Assembly: GCF_008711285.1 (NCBI RefSeq)
Contig: NZ_VXDC01000012.1
Location: 50,558 to 114,557 of the forward strand
Direction: 5' to 3'
DNA length: 64,000 nucleotides
Origin: Roseibium aquae
GTDB lineage: Bacteria > Pseudomonadota > Alphaproteobacteria > Rhizobiales > Stappiaceae
Positions within the stretch are counted from its first letter, which is position 1; the number at the start of each line of letters is the position of its first letter. Below the pieces are notes generated by a model. The model was given only the letters and a program-made list of their open reading frames with translations. It was not told the origin of the DNA and searched no databases. Shown piece after piece: positions 43,264 to 53,178 of the stretch. A program made the position numbers and the translations under genes.

Positions 43264-43845
43264 TTACCGTTCGATCGTGCCGGTCCGCCGGATCTTCTTT
43301 TGCAGCATCAGTACGCCGTATAGCAGCGCCTCGGCCGTCGGCGGACATCCGGGAACATAGATATCCACGGGCACCACCCGGTCACAACCGCGCACCACCG
43401 AGTAGGAATAGTGATAGTAGCCGCCCCCATTGGCGCAGGATCCCATGGAGATCACATAGCGCGGCTCGGGCATCTGGTCGTAGACCTTGCGCAGCGCGGG
43501 CGCCATCTTGTTGGTCAGCGTCCCGGCGACGATCATGACGTCGGACTGGCGGGGTGATGCGCGCGGCGCGAACCCGAAGCGCTCCGCGTCGTAGCGCGGC
43601 ATCGACATCTGCATCATTTCCACCGCGCAGCAGGCCAATCCGAACGTCATCCACATCAACGAGCCCGTGCGGGCCCACTGAATGAGATTGTCGGTCGACG
43701 TCACCAGAAAGCCCTTGTCCGCCAACTCGTCGTTGACATCCATGAAGAACGGGTCGTTTGCCCCGACGGGCTTGCCGGTGTTCGGGTCAATGACACCCTT
43801 CGGGCTTTGCGCGATCAACGGCTTGGAGGTTGTGGTCAGTCCCAT
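43264..43845 (-). CDS. nuoB: NADH-quinone oxidoreductase subunit B
   Basis: The PSST-type subunit carrying cluster N2, the last electron carrier before quinone. From the ATG at 43845 the protein has 193 residues; the ligands are the tandem Cys72-Cys73 (GLACCAVEM), Cys137 (GSCANGGG) and Cys167 (VPGCPPTAE). The start lies inside the 3' end of nuoA (10-base overlap), with GGGAG upstream. A start seven codons earlier is possible. Confidence 0.97.
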   Translation of the reverse strand: MGLTTTSKPLIAQSPKGVIDPNTGKPVGANDPFFMDVNDELADKGFLVTSTDNLIQWARTGSLMWMTFGLACCAVEMMQMSMPRYDAERFGFAPRASPRQSDVMIVAGTLTNKMAPALRKVYDQMPEPRYVISMGSCANGGGYYHYSYSVVRGCDRVVPVDIYVPGCPPTAEALLYGVLMLQKKIRRTGTIER

Positions 43846-44201
43846 TCCAACGCTCCCTTTTTCCATTCGTAGATAAATCCAATTGTCAGAACGCCGAGGA
43901 ACACCATCATGGACCAGAAGCCGTACCAGCCCAGGTCACCGAACACGACGGCCCACGGGAACAGGAAAGCAACTTCCAAATCGAAGATGATGAACAGGAT
44001 CGACACCAGGTAAAAGCGCACGTCGAACTTCATGCGCGCATCGTCGAACGCATTGAAGCCGCACTCATAGGCGGACAGCTTTTCCGGGTCGGGATTCTTG
44101 TAGGCCACAACGAAGGGCGAGATCAGCAGGGCAAGACCGATCACCAGCGATATGCCGATGAACACGACGATCGGGGCGTAGTCCCGCAACAATTCTTCCA
44201 T
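43836..44201 (-). CDS. nuoA: NADH-quinone oxidoreductase subunit A
   Basis: The first gene of the operon encodes a 121-residue membrane subunit with three helices and the characteristic loop [21 protein letters not shown] between helices 1 and 2, which helps close the quinone cavity. Its end overlaps nuoB by 10 bases. The leader upstream is about 430 bases to the tRNA genes and carries candidate promoters. Confidence 0.97.
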   Translation of the reverse strand: MEELLRDYAPIVVFIGISLVIGLALLISPFVVAYKNPDPEKLSAYECGFNAFDDARMKFDVRFYLVSILFIIFDLEVAFLFPWAVVFGDLGWYGFWSMMVFLGVLTIGFIYEWKKGALEWD

Positions 44202-44332
44202 GTCTTTCGCGTCCTTGCATCGGTCCGCGGCGAGAGCTCATCGCCCCCTTCATCGCGTCCCTCTTTGATCCTGTCGCCGCCAGGCCGTTTGACGCCCTTC
44301 GGCATTGGTTCAAACCATCATGCGAGGGCACG

Positions 44333-44443
44333 CTTATAGGAGGACCCGATGCAACGCAAGACCTCTTGCCGTTCAAACAATTGCCGATTTTCAAACCGGA
44401 TTATCCGGCCTGCTTCCCAACAAAGGGTTTCCGCAAGATTATA
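44333..44443 (-). promoter_or_regulatory. Candidate promoters of the nuo operon within a 432-base gene-free gap
   Basis: The 44202-44633 gap has no convincing gene. On the minus strand two -10-like hexamers are seen: TATAAG (44338-44333) with CTTGCG 16 bases upstream (44360-44355), and a consensus TATAAT (44443-44438) without a good -35 partner. The first would give a leader of about 125 bases before nuoA. Confidence 0.35.
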
Positions 44444-44633
44444 GTGCGAATGAAAAGTTCTGCACAGGCCTATGCCGTCCGGCAGGGGCGATCCGGATCG
44501 GATAACGCAAGATTCGCCCAAGCGATGCGCGGCCGGGCCGGATTTAGGGCCAACTTCCGTGACGCATCATCCAGATGGGACCTGGACCCGCCATGATTCT
44601 CATTGTCAGAAAAGGGAATGAGACAACCGTGAG

Positions 44634-44710
44634 TGGCGCGAGTGACGGGGCTCGAACCCGCGACCTCCGGCGTGACAGGCCGGCACTCTAACCAACTGAG
44701 CTACACCCGC
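44634..44710 (-). tRNA. tRNA-Asp (GTC), copy 1
   Basis: A 77-base cloverleaf with encoded CCA. The acceptor stem GCGGGTG pairs with CACTCGC (one G-T pair), the anticodon loop is CTGTCAC with anticodon GTC, and the T loop is GGTTCGAGCC. Its sequence is identical to the copy 49 bases upstream. Confidence 0.97.
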
Positions 44711-44759
44711 ACATTCACGGTAGTATGCGCCACTGTTCCGCTCCCAAGAGCCTGAAAAG

Positions 44760-44836
44760 TGGCGCGAGTGACGGGGCTCGAACCCGCGACCTCCGGCGTG
44801 ACAGGCCGGCACTCTAACCAACTGAGCTACACCCGC
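44760..44836 (-). tRNA. tRNA-Asp (GTC), copy 2
   Basis: Identical in all 77 bases to the neighbouring tRNA-Asp, with encoded CCA and anticodon GTC. It is the promoter-proximal copy of a tandem pair probably made as one precursor. Confidence 0.97.
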
Positions 44837-44873
44837 TTCCGTCGGCGATCTGTTGTCGCCGCGAAGTGGCGCT

Positions 44874-44902
44874 GATGTACGGCGCACAGACAGTGAAGTC
44901 AA
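44874..44902 (-). promoter_or_regulatory. Promoter of the tRNA-Asp pair
   Basis: On the minus strand CTTGACT holds the -35 TTGACT (44902-44897), 17 bases from TACATC (44879-44874). The predicted start is near 44867, about 31 bases before the first tRNA-Asp. Confidence 0.6.
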
Positions 44903-45339
44903 GCACCGAGAACCAGCTTGTGTGTCGTTTTTTTGAAACCCGCCCGATCAAGCGGATTTGGCCCGTGGCGCGCGCGTCTATCCTGTGGATAGATTCTACG
45001 GGCCGGGCCGGGCCGGGCCGGGTCGGGTCGGCACGGGCGGGCGCGCACAGAGATCTGGCCTCTGCGCACTGATGCGCTTGCCGTTTTCCCGGGGGCTCAC
45101 TCGCGCAATGACTGCCTTCAGGCGGGTGAAGGTATATGAAGGCGCATCTAGAATGGGAAGCAGGACCGCTCGGAATGGCACCGGCAGCGGCAGTGAGCGC
45201 ACCAGGACATGCGGGCCATGCGGCCGGTGGCAGGTGCTCGAGCCGAAGGGCAATGGGTGCCAGGTATGCCGCATCCCGGCGAGCCATCATCGCAAGCTTG
45301 TATTTTTTGCAGGAAAACCGCTGGATTGTCTTGATGAAA
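44903..45339. other. Gene-free stretch between tRNA-Asp and tRNA-Val
   Basis: About 440 bases with no supported gene. It contains the GGGCC repeat at 45000-45031. Frames across it are GC-rich shadows or antisense readings of the flanking tRNAs. Confidence 0.5.
45000..45031 (+). repeat. GGGCC/GGGTC pentanucleotide repeat with G-quadruplex potential
   Basis: Four copies of GGGCC are followed by two of GGGTC and a final GG. Six runs of three G separated by two bases on the plus strand meet the usual sequence rule for an intramolecular G-quadruplex. On the minus strand, which carries the tRNAs, the RNA would be C-rich. Confidence 0.85.
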
Positions 45340-45415
45340 TGGTGGGCGGTGAGAGACTCGAACTCCCGACATCCTCGGTGTAAACGAGGCGCTCTACCAA
45401 CTGAGCTAACCGCCC
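45340..45415 (-). tRNA. tRNA-Val (TAC)
   Basis: A 76-base cloverleaf with encoded CCA: acceptor GGGCGGT pairs with ACCGCCC, the anticodon stem is CTCGT/ACGAG-like around loop TTTACAC (anticodon TAC), and the T loop is AGTTCGAGT. Confidence 0.96.
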
Positions 45416-45430
45416 GTCGCGGTGACGCAG

Positions 45431-45459
45431 CTTTTAGGGAGTTTGTCGGGGCATTGCAA
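45431..45459 (-). promoter_or_regulatory. Promoter of tRNA-Val
   Basis: TTGCAA (45459-45454) and TAAAAG (45436-45431) are separated by 17 bases on the minus strand. The predicted start lies about 9 bases before the tRNA. Confidence 0.5.
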
Positions 45460-45577
45460 GCGCAAATCAAGCGTGCCACCGGACCTGTGGAGAGTTTTGA
45501 AAGCGGCGGTGTTTCGTGACCGGATTCCCACGCAGATCCTTGCCTGTCCCACCTTCACACCCGCAACCGAAAGCATG

Positions 45578-45614
45578 AAAAAGCCCCGAGCGCCGCTCTG
45601 GCGCCCGAGGCTTT
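45578..45614 (-). terminator. Intrinsic terminator after hupB
   Basis: On the minus strand AAAGCCTCGGGCGCC faces GGCGCTCGGGGCTTT over a short loop, with small internal mismatches, and ends in five T. It is about 30 bases past the HU stop codon. Confidence 0.8.
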
Positions 45615-45645
45615 GGGCCTGACGGCCTGAAGCTTGAACGATTGT

Positions 45646-45921
45646 TTAAGCGTTCACAGCATCCTTAAGGCCCTTGCCGGCCTTGAATTTCGGAGTCTTG
45701 GACGCCGGGATCTGAATCGTTTCGCCGGTGCGCGGATTGCGGCCTTCGGTGGCAGCGCGCTCGGAGACAGTGAAATTGCCGAAGCCAATGATGCGGACTT
45801 CGTCCCCAGACTTCAGGGTCTCCGTAACCGTGTCGAAAGTCGCGTCGACAGCTTCGCCCGCCTGAGCCTTGGTCAGGCCCGTCTTTTCGGCGACGGCTGT
45901 GATCAGATCGTTCTTGTTCAT
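45646..45921 (-). CDS. hupB: DNA-binding protein HU
   Basis: A 91-residue histone-like protein that bends DNA as a dimer and organises the nucleoid. It starts [20 protein letters not shown] and carries the beta-arm motif [21 protein letters not shown] with the intercalating proline in RNPRTGETI. The ATG at 45921 has AAAGG upstream; a start six codons earlier is unlikely. It is monocistronic: terminators lie on both sides, after lon and after hupB. The lon-hupB order is common in proteobacteria. Confidence 0.96.
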   Translation of the reverse strand: MNKNDLITAVAEKTGLTKAQAGEAVDATFDTVTETLKSGDEVRIIGFGNFTVSERAATEGRNPRTGETIQIPASKTPKFKAGKGLKDAVNA

Positions 45922-46053
45922 AGCAGATACCTTTCTCACAAACGGCAGAAGGCCGACGATTCCCGTCGGCGCCGTTGCCGGAAATTCACGCTAAAACCAC
46001 GCGAACGCAAGCCATATTTGGCGGAAATCAGCCAATTTCGGGGATAAATCATA

Positions 46054-46080
46054 AGAAAAGCCCCGGCGAGGCCGGGGCTT
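46054..46080 (-). terminator. Intrinsic terminator after lon
   Basis: AAGCCCCGGC and GCCGGGGCTT form a perfect 10-bp stem over a 3-base loop, followed on the minus strand by TTCTTATG. It is 26 bases past the lon stop codon. Confidence 0.85.
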
Positions 46081-46106
46081 CTCCATCAGCTGCAGTGAAT
46101 ATGGCG

Positions 46107-48533
46107 CTAGTGCGGCATCATCGCGGTTGCATCTTCCTCAGATGCACTCGTCTTTGTTGCAACTTCCGCCGCCGGGTCCCACTCGATGGCCTCCGGCTGG
46201 CGCGTCAGAGCCGTCCTGAGAACCTCGTCCATGCCCGACACGGGAATGATCTCCAGAGTGTTCTTCACACTGTCCGGAATATCAGCCAGATCCTTGGCAT
46301 TGTCTTCCGGGATCATCACGGTCTTGATCCCGCCGCGAAGGGCCGCAAGCAGCTTTTCCTTCAGACCGCCGATCGGCAGAATCCGTCCGCGCAAGGTGAT
46401 TTCCCCGGTCATGGCGACGTCACGGCGCACCGGGATGCCGGTCAGCGTGGAGATCACGGCGGTCGCCATGGCAATACCCGCTGACGGGCCATCCTTCGGC
46501 GTCGCGCCTTCCGGGACGTGAACGTGGATGTCCTTCCTGTCGAACAAGGGCGGCTCGATGCCAAAGTCCACAGCCCGGGAGCGGACATAGGACGCCGCCG
46601 CTGAGATGGACTCCTTCATCACGTCCTTCAGATTACCGGTCACGGTCATCTTGCCCTTGCCCGGCATCATCACGCCTTCGATGGTCAGCAGTTCGCCGCC
46701 AACCTCGGTCCACGCAAGACCTGTAACAACGCCGACCTGGTCTTCCAGTTCCGCCTCGCCATAGCGGTAGCGGGGAACGCCAAGGTACTTTTCGACAACC
46801 TCGGGCGTCACTGTGATGGACGTCGCAGCTGTCATCAGGATGTCCTTAACCGACTTGCGCGCAAGCGTTGCCATTTCCCGTTCAAGGTTCCGGACCCCGG
46901 CCTCACGGGTGTAGCGGCGAACCACAAACCGAAGGGCCTCTTCCTCGATAGCGAATTCCCCTTCGCGCAGACCGTGATCCTTCTCCGCCTTCGGAATCAG
47001 GTGCCGTTTGCAGATCTCGACCTTTTCATCCTCGGTGTAGCCCGCGATGCGGATGATCTCCATCCGGTCCATCAGCGGTGCCGGAATGTTGAGCGTGTTC
47101 GCCGTAGTCACGAACATCACATCCGACAGGTCGTATTCAACCTCCAGATAATGGTCCATGAAGGACGAGTTCTGTTCCGGATCCAGCACTTCCAACAATG
47201 CCGAGGACGGATCGCCGCGGAAATCCATGCCCATCTTGTCGATTTCATCGAGCAGGAAAAGCGGGTTCGATTTCTTGGCCTTCTTCATCGACTGGATGAC
47301 CTTGCCCGGCATGGAGCCGATATAGGTCCGGCGGTGGCCGCGGATCTCCGCCTCGTCGCGCACGCCGCCCAGGGACATGCGCACGAATTCACGGCCCGTT
47401 GCCTTGGCGATGGATTTCCCGAGCGAGGTCTTGCCGACGCCCGGAGGCCCGACAAGGCAGAGAATCGGTCCGCGCAACTTGTTGGCCCGGCTTTGAACGG
47501 CCAGATATTCAACGATCCGTTCCTTGACCTTGTCGAGGCCGTAGTGGTCGGTATCGAGAACCTTTTCGGCGAGCGACAGGTCGTTCTTGACCTTGGATTT
47601 CTTGTTCCAGGGAATGCCGATCAGCCAGTCGAGATAGTTCCGCACCACGGTGGCTTCGGCCGACATCGGGCTCATCTGCTTGAGCTTCTTGATCTCGGCG
47701 GCGGCCCGCTCCTTGGCTTCCTTCGACAGCTTGGTCTTCCGGATCTTTTCCTCGAGTTCGGCGACCTCGTCCTTGCCATCCTCGCTATCACCAAGCTCCT
47801 TCTGAATGGCCTTCATCTGCTCATTCAGATAATATTCGCGCTGGGTCTTTTCCATCTGGCGCTTCACGCGCGAGCGGATGCGCTTCTCCACCTGAAGAAC
47901 GGAAATTTCGCTCTCCATCATGCCGAGCACACGCTCCAGCCGCTCGGATACCGAGACGACCCCGAGTATTTCCTGCTTTTCCGGAATCTTGATCGCAAGA
48001 TGGGACGCGATTGTATCGGCCAGCTTGGAGTAATCGTCGATCTGATTGACCGCGCCCAGGACCTCCGGGGACACCTTCTTGTTCAGTTTGACGTAGTTTT
48101 CAAATTCGGACAGGACCGAACGGGCCAGCGCCTCGACCTCGACATCCTCGCCGTCGCGCTCCGGCAGCACCGTCGCCATCGCCTCGTAAAAATCGGATCT
48201 TTCGCCATAGGCGCCGATCTGCGCGCGCGCACCACCCTCGACAAGCACCTTCACGGTGTTGTCAGGCAGTTTCAGCAGCTGCAGGACCGTCGCAAGGGTG
48301 CCCACATTGTAAATCTGGTCCGGATTGGGATCATCGTCCGCCGCATTCATCTGGGTCGCCAGAAGAATGTGCTTGTCGTTGGTCATGACCTCTTCGAGCG
48401 CGCGAATGGATTTTTCACGGCCCACGAAGAGCGGCACGATCATGTGCGGGAAAACCACGATATCGCGCAAGGGTAGCACAGGGTAGACGGCCGAGCCGTC
48501 CTCATTGAAGGAGCGGGTTTCTGGGTCGCTCAT
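46107..48533 (-). CDS. lon: ATP-dependent protease Lon
   Basis: Lon degrades misfolded and regulatory proteins in the cytoplasm. The 808-residue protein has the N-terminal substrate domain ([15 protein letters not shown]), a coiled linker, the AAA+ module with Walker [10 protein letters not shown] near 357 and Walker B FLLDEIDK, and the protease domain with catalytic dyad Ser684 (KDGPSAG) and Lys727 (GGLKEK). The ATG has AAGGATAAAAG before it. It lies between hupB and clpX as its own transcription unit with terminators on both sides. The C-terminal 25 residues are acidic and variable. Confidence 0.98.
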   Translation of the reverse strand: MSDPETRSFNEDGSAVYPVLPLRDIVVFPHMIVPLFVGREKSIRALEEVMTNDKHILLATQMNAADDDPNPDQIYNVGTLATVLQLLKLPDNTVKVLVEGGARAQIGAYGERSDFYEAMATVLPERDGEDVEVEALARSVLSEFENYVKLNKKVSPEVLGAVNQIDDYSKLADTIASHLAIKIPEKQEILGVVSVSERLERVLGMMESEISVLQVEKRIRSRVKRQMEKTQREYYLNEQMKAIQKELGDSEDGKDEVAELEEKIRKTKLSKEAKERAAAEIKKLKQMSPMSAEATVVRNYLDWLIGIPWNKKSKVKNDLSLAEKVLDTDHYGLDKVKERIVEYLAVQSRANKLRGPILCLVGPPGVGKTSLGKSIAKATGREFVRMSLGGVRDEAEIRGHRRTYIGSMPGKVIQSMKKAKKSNPLFLLDEIDKMGMDFRGDPSSALLEVLDPEQNSSFMDHYLEVEYDLSDVMFVTTANTLNIPAPLMDRMEIIRIAGYTEDEKVEICKRHLIPKAEKDHGLREGEFAIEEEALRFVVRRYTREAGVRNLEREMATLARKSVKDILMTAATSITVTPEVVEKYLGVPRYRYGEAELEDQVGVVTGLAWTEVGGELLTIEGVMMPGKGKMTVTGNLKDVMKESISAAASYVRSRAVDFGIEPPLFDRKDIHVHVPEGATPKDGPSAGIAMATAVISTLTGIPVRRDVAMTGEITLRGRILPIGGLKEKLLAALRGGIKTVMIPEDNAKDLADIPDSVKNTLEIIPVSGMDEVLRTALTRQPEAIEWDPAAEVATKTSASEEDATAMMPH

Positions 48534-48684
48534 CTTTTATCCTTTCGCTGGGTGCCGGTACCCCCAAAATCGCAAGAGGCGGTGCCAGGCACTGGAGGGA
48601 CGGCCGCAAGGATTAAACCTTGCGTGGCCGGAGCAGCAAACCCCATCGTGGGCATCCGCTACGCCGCCGGACCGTTTCGATATG

Positions 48685-48717
48685 CTTATAGGTGGACACC
48701 TCTCAGGTCAGTGTCAA
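48685..48717 (-). promoter_or_regulatory. Candidate promoter and inverted repeat upstream of lon
   Basis: On the minus strand TTGACA (48717-48712) and TATAAG (48690-48685) are 21 bases apart, too far for a normal sigma-70 pair. CTGACC (48711-48706) is 15 bases from the same -10. GACAC and GTGTC form an inverted repeat inside this segment. It may be a heat-shock or otherwise regulated promoter; the assignment is uncertain. Confidence 0.35.
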
Positions 48718-48821
48718 GGCGCGCTCACAAGCACCCAAATCAATCCCTGTTGACGACTCACTTCGGCCCGCCCCTGTGTCACTCAGCCCGGAAGCAAAGT
48801 CCGGCCCGGCCGGCAGAACAC

Positions 48822-48847
48822 GAAAATGCCGCCCATCGGCGGCATTT
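48822..48847 (-). terminator. Intrinsic terminator after clpX
   Basis: AAATGCCGCC pairs with GGCGGCATTT over a 4-base loop, followed by T and C on the minus strand. It is about 80 bases past the clpX stop, in the 391-base gap before lon. Confidence 0.75.
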
Positions 48848-48924
48848 CCACGTATCCTCGTCAATAAGCCGACGCTTGGCCAAAACTCGACGAGAACCGG
48901 GCTCAATCTGTGCCGAAGCAGCCG

Positions 48925-50190
48925 TCAGGCGCTGTTGACCGACGTTTCCTCGCGGTCTTCATAGATGTACAGCGGCCGGGCCTCGCCCTTCACCACTTCC
49001 GGCGAGATCACCACTTCCTTGACCCCCTTCAGGCCCGGCAGTTCGTACATCGTGTCCAGAAGGATCGCTTCCAGAATGGACCGCAGGCCGCGGGCACCAG
49101 TCTTGCGTTCGATCGCCCGCGAGGCAACCGAGCGCAACGCTTCCTCGTGGAACGACAGCTCGACCTCCTCCATCTCGAATAGGCGCTGATACTGCTTGAC
49201 AAGCGCGTTCTTCGGTTCGGTAAGGATGGTGATCAAGGCCTCTTCGTCGAGATCCTCAAGGGTCGCGATCACCGGCAAGCGTCCGACAAATTCCGGGATC
49301 AGACCGAATTTCAGGAGATCCTCCGGCTCAAGCTCGGAGAAGAGTTGCCCAATCCGGCGGTCTTCCGGAGCGTGGACCTTCGCCTTGAAACCGATGGACG
49401 TCTGTGTGCCACGGTCGGAGATGATCTTGTCGAGACCCGCGAACGCGCCGCCACAGATGAACAAAATGTTCGTCGTATCCACCTGCAGGAATTCCTGCTG
49501 GGGGTGTTTCCGGCCACCTTGCGGGGGAACGGACGCGACCGTGCCCTCCATGATCTTCAACAGCGCCTGCTGGACGCCTTCCCCAGACACGTCCCGCGTG
49601 ATCGACGGGTTGTCCGCCTTCCGGCTGATCTTGTCGACCTCGTCGATATAAACAATGCCGCGTTGGGCCCGTTCCACATTGTAATCGGCGGACTGCAACA
49701 GCTTCAGGATGATATTTTCGACATCCTCACCCACATAACCCGCTTCCGTCAGCGTGGTCGCATCGGCCATTGTGAACGGAACGTCGAGGATCCGCGCCAA
49801 GGTCTGAGCCAGCAGGGTCTTGCCGCAGCCTGTCGGGCCGACCAGCAGGATGTTGGACTTGGCGAGTTCCACGTCCGGATTCTTGGAGGCGTGATTCAAG
49901 CGCTTGTAGTGGTTGTGAACGGCGACCGACAGGACCTTCTTCGCCTTGCCCTGGCCAATCACGTAATCATCCAGAACATTCCGGATTTCCTGAGGAGTCG
50001 GGATCCCATCCCGGGACTTCACCAGCGAGGACTTGTTTTCCTCACGGATGATATCCATGCACAGCTCGACACATTCATCACAAATGAAAACAGTCGGGCC
50101 GGCGATCAGCTTGCGCACCTCATGCTGGCTCTTGCCGCAGAAGGAGCAGTAAAGCGTATTCTTGGAATCGCTGCCGCTGGCCTTGGTCAT
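48925..50190 (-). CDS. clpX: ATP-dependent Clp protease ATP-binding subunit ClpX
   Basis: ClpX is the hexameric AAA+ unfoldase that feeds ClpP. The 421 residues contain the N-terminal zinc-binding domain (Cys15, Cys18, Cys37, Cys40), Walker A GPTGCGKT near 117, the pore loop GYVGED, Walker [10 protein letters not shown] and the ClpP-docking loop IGF (TSIGFKAKV). In alphaproteobacteria ClpXP also drives cell-cycle proteolysis. The gene follows clpP by 265 bases with no terminator seen between, so both may share transcripts. Confidence 0.98.
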   Translation of the reverse strand: MTKASGSDSKNTLYCSFCGKSQHEVRKLIAGPTVFICDECVELCMDIIREENKSSLVKSRDGIPTPQEIRNVLDDYVIGQGKAKKVLSVAVHNHYKRLNHASKNPDVELAKSNILLVGPTGCGKTLLAQTLARILDVPFTMADATTLTEAGYVGEDVENIILKLLQSADYNVERAQRGIVYIDEVDKISRKADNPSITRDVSGEGVQQALLKIMEGTVASVPPQGGRKHPQQEFLQVDTTNILFICGGAFAGLDKIISDRGTQTSIGFKAKVHAPEDRRIGQLFSELEPEDLLKFGLIPEFVGRLPVIATLEDLDEEALITILTEPKNALVKQYQRLFEMEEVELSFHEEALRSVASRAIERKTGARGLRSILEAILLDTMYELPGLKGVKEVVISPEVVKGEARPLYIYEDREETSVNSA

Positions 50191-50455
50191 CTATTCAACC
50201 CCGCGTTTCTCGAAAGCCATGATATCCACTGCGGACCTCAAGGTCTTTCCTTTTCTGGCCGGTTCAGGCCCGCGTGAGCCTTGACCGGCGGTCAATGGGA
50301 CGCCCTGGAGCGCTTAGCTTCCATCGTCGCTGATGTCACCATGCTTCGCCACTAAAAATCAACATAGGTTTAAGGCGAAGACAGAGACCAGGGTCTATCC
50401 CGGACTTTCACGACGGGCCAACAGCCAATATCAGGGGCGTTTCCCGTCCTGGTGC

Positions 50456-51091
50456 CTAGCCTTGCCCGTCTTCCATGAGCGAGGCACGGTCGCTGATCAC
50501 GCTATCCACAATTCCGAACTCTTTCGCCCTTTCAGCCGTCATGAAGTTGTCGCGCTCCAGCGCTTCTTCAACCTGATCGAGGGTTTGTCCGGTGTGCTTG
50601 ACGTAGATCTCGTTGAGCCGGCGCTTCATCGCAAGGATTTCCTGGGCGTGAAGCATGATGTCGGCGGCCTGGCCGCGGAACCCGCCCGACGGCTGGTGCA
50701 CCATCACACGCGCGTTCGGCAAAGAGAAGCGATGCCCCTTTTCACCGGCCGCCAGCAGCAGAGACCCCATGGAGGCCGCCTGGCCGATGCACAAGGTGGA
50801 GACCGACGGACGGATGAACTGCATGGTATCGTAAATCGCCAGCCCGGACGTCACAAGACCACCGGGAGAGTTGATGTAGAGCGAGATCTCCTTCGTCGGA
50901 TTGTCCGACTCCAGATAAAGGAGCTGCGCACTGATCAGCGCCGCCATGTGATCTTCAATCGGGCCGGTGATGAAGATAATGCGCTCCTTTAGAAGCCGCG
51001 AATAGATGTCGAAAGCCCGCTCGCCCCTGTTGGTCTGCTCGACGACCATGGGAACGAGAGTGCTCATGTAAGTATCGACAGGATCCTTCAT
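50456..51091 (-). CDS. clpP: ATP-dependent Clp protease proteolytic subunit
   Basis: The serine protease that forms the tetradecameric chamber of ClpXP and ClpAP, 211 residues. The catalytic Ser107 is in GQAASMGS and His132 in [11 protein letters not shown]. The N-terminus [20 protein letters not shown] is the usual alphaproteobacterial form with a short propeptide. AAGG lies before the ATG. The tig terminator lies upstream, so clpP has its own promoter in the 225-base gap. Confidence 0.98.
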   Translation of the reverse strand: MKDPVDTYMSTLVPMVVEQTNRGERAFDIYSRLLKERIIFITGPIEDHMAALISAQLLYLESDNPTKEISLYINSPGGLVTSGLAIYDTMQFIRPSVSTLCIGQAASMGSLLLAAGEKGHRFSLPNARVMVHQPSGGFRGQAADIMLHAQEILAMKRRLNEIYVKHTGQTLDQVEEALERDNFMTAERAKEFGIVDSVISDRASLMEDGQG

Positions 51092-51198
51092 ACCTTATCC
51101 ATATGCTTTGAGGGGACACGTGGACATATCGTCCAAAACCTAGTGCGGGGAGACCAACGGCCCAAACTGCCAGACGCCGGAACGAAGGTCCTCATTCG

Positions 51199-51233
51199 AA
51201 AAAAGCGACACCCCATACATAGGGGATGTCGCC
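51199..51233 (-). terminator. Intrinsic terminator after tig
   Basis: On the minus strand GGCGACATCCCC faces GGGGTGTCGC over a 6-base loop with one bulged T, followed by six T. It is about 85 bases past the tig stop codon. Confidence 0.85.
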
Positions 51234-51316
51234 CTCAACGCAAAGCCATCTCAGACGCGGCATGAAGGCAAAGTTAAAACCCCGCCGCGTCCACACACCT
51301 ATTACCAGAAAGAGGC

Positions 51317-52666
51317 TCAGGCCACTTCCTCGTCGTCGGAGATGAGCTTCTCCAGCTCTTCCCTGGTCACCGTCTTGTCGCTGACCTTCGCCAGTTCGAG
51401 AATGAAATCGACGACCTTCTCTTCGTAGATCGGTGCGCGCAACGAAGCCAGAGCCTGCGGATTGTTCTTGTAGAACTCGAACACCTGCTGTTCCTGCCCC
51501 GGGAATTGGCGCACGCGGTCGTAAAGCGCCCGCTGAAGCTCTTCATCGGTGACCTGAATGCTGTTCTTGTCGCCGATCTCCGACAGAACGAGACCAAGAC
51601 GGACGCGGCGCTCGGAAATCTTGCGGTATTCCGCGCGCGCTTCTTCTTCCGTCGTTTCCTCGTCCTCGAAGGTCTTGCCGCTGCGCTGCATGTCTTCCTC
51701 GACCTGCCGCCAGACGACGTCGAACTCGGAATTCAGCAGCTTTTCCGGAAGGTCGAACGTGTAGACCTCATCCAGCTTGTCGAGAAGCTGGCGCTTTACC
51801 CGCTGACGGGTCATCTGGCCGAACTGGCCCTCGATCTGGTCACGGACGATCTCTTTCAGCTTGTCGATGGATTCGAGCCCCAGCGACTTGGCATAGTCGT
51901 CGTCCAGAACGATGTCGCCCGGCGCGTCGATCTGCTTGACGGTGATGTCGAATTGAGCTGTCTTGCCGGCCAGATGCGCTGCCGGATAGTCTTCCGGGAA
52001 GGTGACGTCGATCGTCTTTTCGTCCCCGGCCTTCACACCCACGAGCTGCTCTTCGAAGCCGGGAATGAACTGACCCGATCCAAGCACGAGCTGGCCATTT
52101 TCGTCGGCCCCGCCCTCGAAAGGCTCGCCTTCGAGCTTGCCCACATACGCCATCGTCACCCGGTCGCCATTTTCAGCGGCGCCATCCTTCTGCTCGAACG
52201 GCTTGCTGTTCTGGGCGATCTCATTGAGCCGCTCATCGACTTCCGTTTCCGCAACCTCGACCACCGGACGCTCGATCTCGATCGTCGAAAAGTCGATGAT
52301 CTCAAAGCTCGGCAGGATGTCGTATTTCATGGAAAAGGAAAGATCGGCTTCGCCGGAGAGGATCTTCTCGGCCTCATCTTCGGGAAGGTCGATATCCGGA
52401 TTGAGAGCCGGACGCTCGTCCCGCTCCTCGATCGCCTGACGCGAGGTTTCCTGGATCGTGTTGGACAGGATCTCAGCCATGGCCTGACGGCCATACATTT
52501 TCTTGAGGTGGGCCACTGGCACCTTGCCCGGCCGGAAGCCCTTGATCTGAGCCTTGGACTTCATGTCCTCCATATAGGCATCGAGCTTGGCGGCCAGGTC
52601 GCCGGCCGGGATTTCGATTTTGAGCTCTCGCTTGAGGCCCTCGGCGAGGGTTTCGGTGACCTGCAT
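51317..52666 (-). CDS. tig: Trigger factor
   Basis: A ribosome-bound chaperone with three domains: the N-terminal ribosome-binding domain with signature KGFRPGKVP near residue 43, the FKBP-type prolyl isomerase domain (about 150-245) and the C-terminal chaperone arms. The 449-residue length is typical. A TTGACA-type promoter lies about 150 bases upstream, and an intrinsic terminator follows. It is the first gene of the tig-clpP-clpX-lon order that is conserved in proteobacteria. Confidence 0.97.
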   Translation of the reverse strand: MQVTETLAEGLKRELKIEIPAGDLAAKLDAYMEDMKSKAQIKGFRPGKVPVAHLKKMYGRQAMAEILSNTIQETSRQAIEERDERPALNPDIDLPEDEAEKILSGEADLSFSMKYDILPSFEIIDFSTIEIERPVVEVAETEVDERLNEIAQNSKPFEQKDGAAENGDRVTMAYVGKLEGEPFEGGADENGQLVLGSGQFIPGFEEQLVGVKAGDEKTIDVTFPEDYPAAHLAGKTAQFDITVKQIDAPGDIVLDDDYAKSLGLESIDKLKEIVRDQIEGQFGQMTRQRVKRQLLDKLDEVYTFDLPEKLLNSEFDVVWRQVEEDMQRSGKTFEDEETTEEEARAEYRKISERRVRLGLVLSEIGDKNSIQVTDEELQRALYDRVRQFPGQEQQVFEFYKNNPQALASLRAPIYEEKVVDFILELAKVSDKTVTREELEKLISDDEEVA

Positions 52667-52823
52667 GATGTTTTTGCTTCATCCTCAGTCCCGGGCGGAC
52701 AACCGCCCCGGAGGGTTTGTTTCCTGGTGAATCCGTTTTCCGCCATACCGCTTTTGCGAACCGGCAGGCGATCCGAAATGGCATGGCCGGTCCCGGCGAA
52801 AGCCGCGACGCACGATGGACAGC

Positions 52824-52852
52824 GCGATACCGGAGGGACCGTTAGGTGTCAA
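52824..52852 (-). promoter_or_regulatory. Predicted promoter of tig
   Basis: On the minus strand a consensus TTGACA (52852-52847) is 17 bases from TATCGC (52829-52824). It predicts a leader of about 150 bases. Confidence 0.55.
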
Positions 52853-53178
52853 GAGCAACAGTCCGCGACCGAAGGGAAACCGGCACTTGATGCGGCGCGT
52901 CCGGGACGGACCTCCCTGCCCTAGGCAGGTGACCAGCGCCCGGCGGCGGCCCTAGCGGGCGGACGTGATGCGCCGCCTGCTCGGCTGCCGCCTCCCCGGA
53001 GGATGCCTCAGCGCAAGACATGCGGAAAATGACAAGCATGAACTTGATAAGATATTGGAATTTAAACGGATATTTCTCCATGATCTGTGCATGACTGCAG
53101 CAGAACGAGCACTGGTCCGTTGAAGGGGCGGTAGAATCGCCGCCTCCTGAATGGACGTGATGGCGTTGCGGAGGCCGC
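52853..53178. other. Divergent intergenic region between tig and the 424-residue gene
   Basis: It holds a hairpin at 52915-52929 (CCTGCC-CTA-GGCAGG), a palindrome CCTCC-CC-GGAGG near 52991, and an AT-rich segment with a plus-strand TTGATA (53044-53049) and GGATAT (53068-53073) 18 bases apart. That pair may be the promoter of the downstream gene. A minus-strand reading frame through it has no start signal and is not called. Confidence 0.45.

Noticed and set aside
44606..44902. Minus-strand frame with a repeated VAQLVRVPACHAGG peptide
   Set aside because: It is a translation of the two tRNA-Asp genes, a common false protein.
44814..45479. Long minus-strand frame and a plus-strand frame over tRNA-Val
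   Set aside because: They read through the tRNA-Val sequence (SSVGRAPRLHRG type peptide) and the GC-rich gap, with no start signal.
46974..48476. 500-codon plus-strand frame opposite lon
   Set aside because: Antisense shadow of Lon; no ribosome-binding site or domain.
51506..52924. 472-codon plus-strand frame opposite tig
   Set aside because: Antisense of trigger factor.
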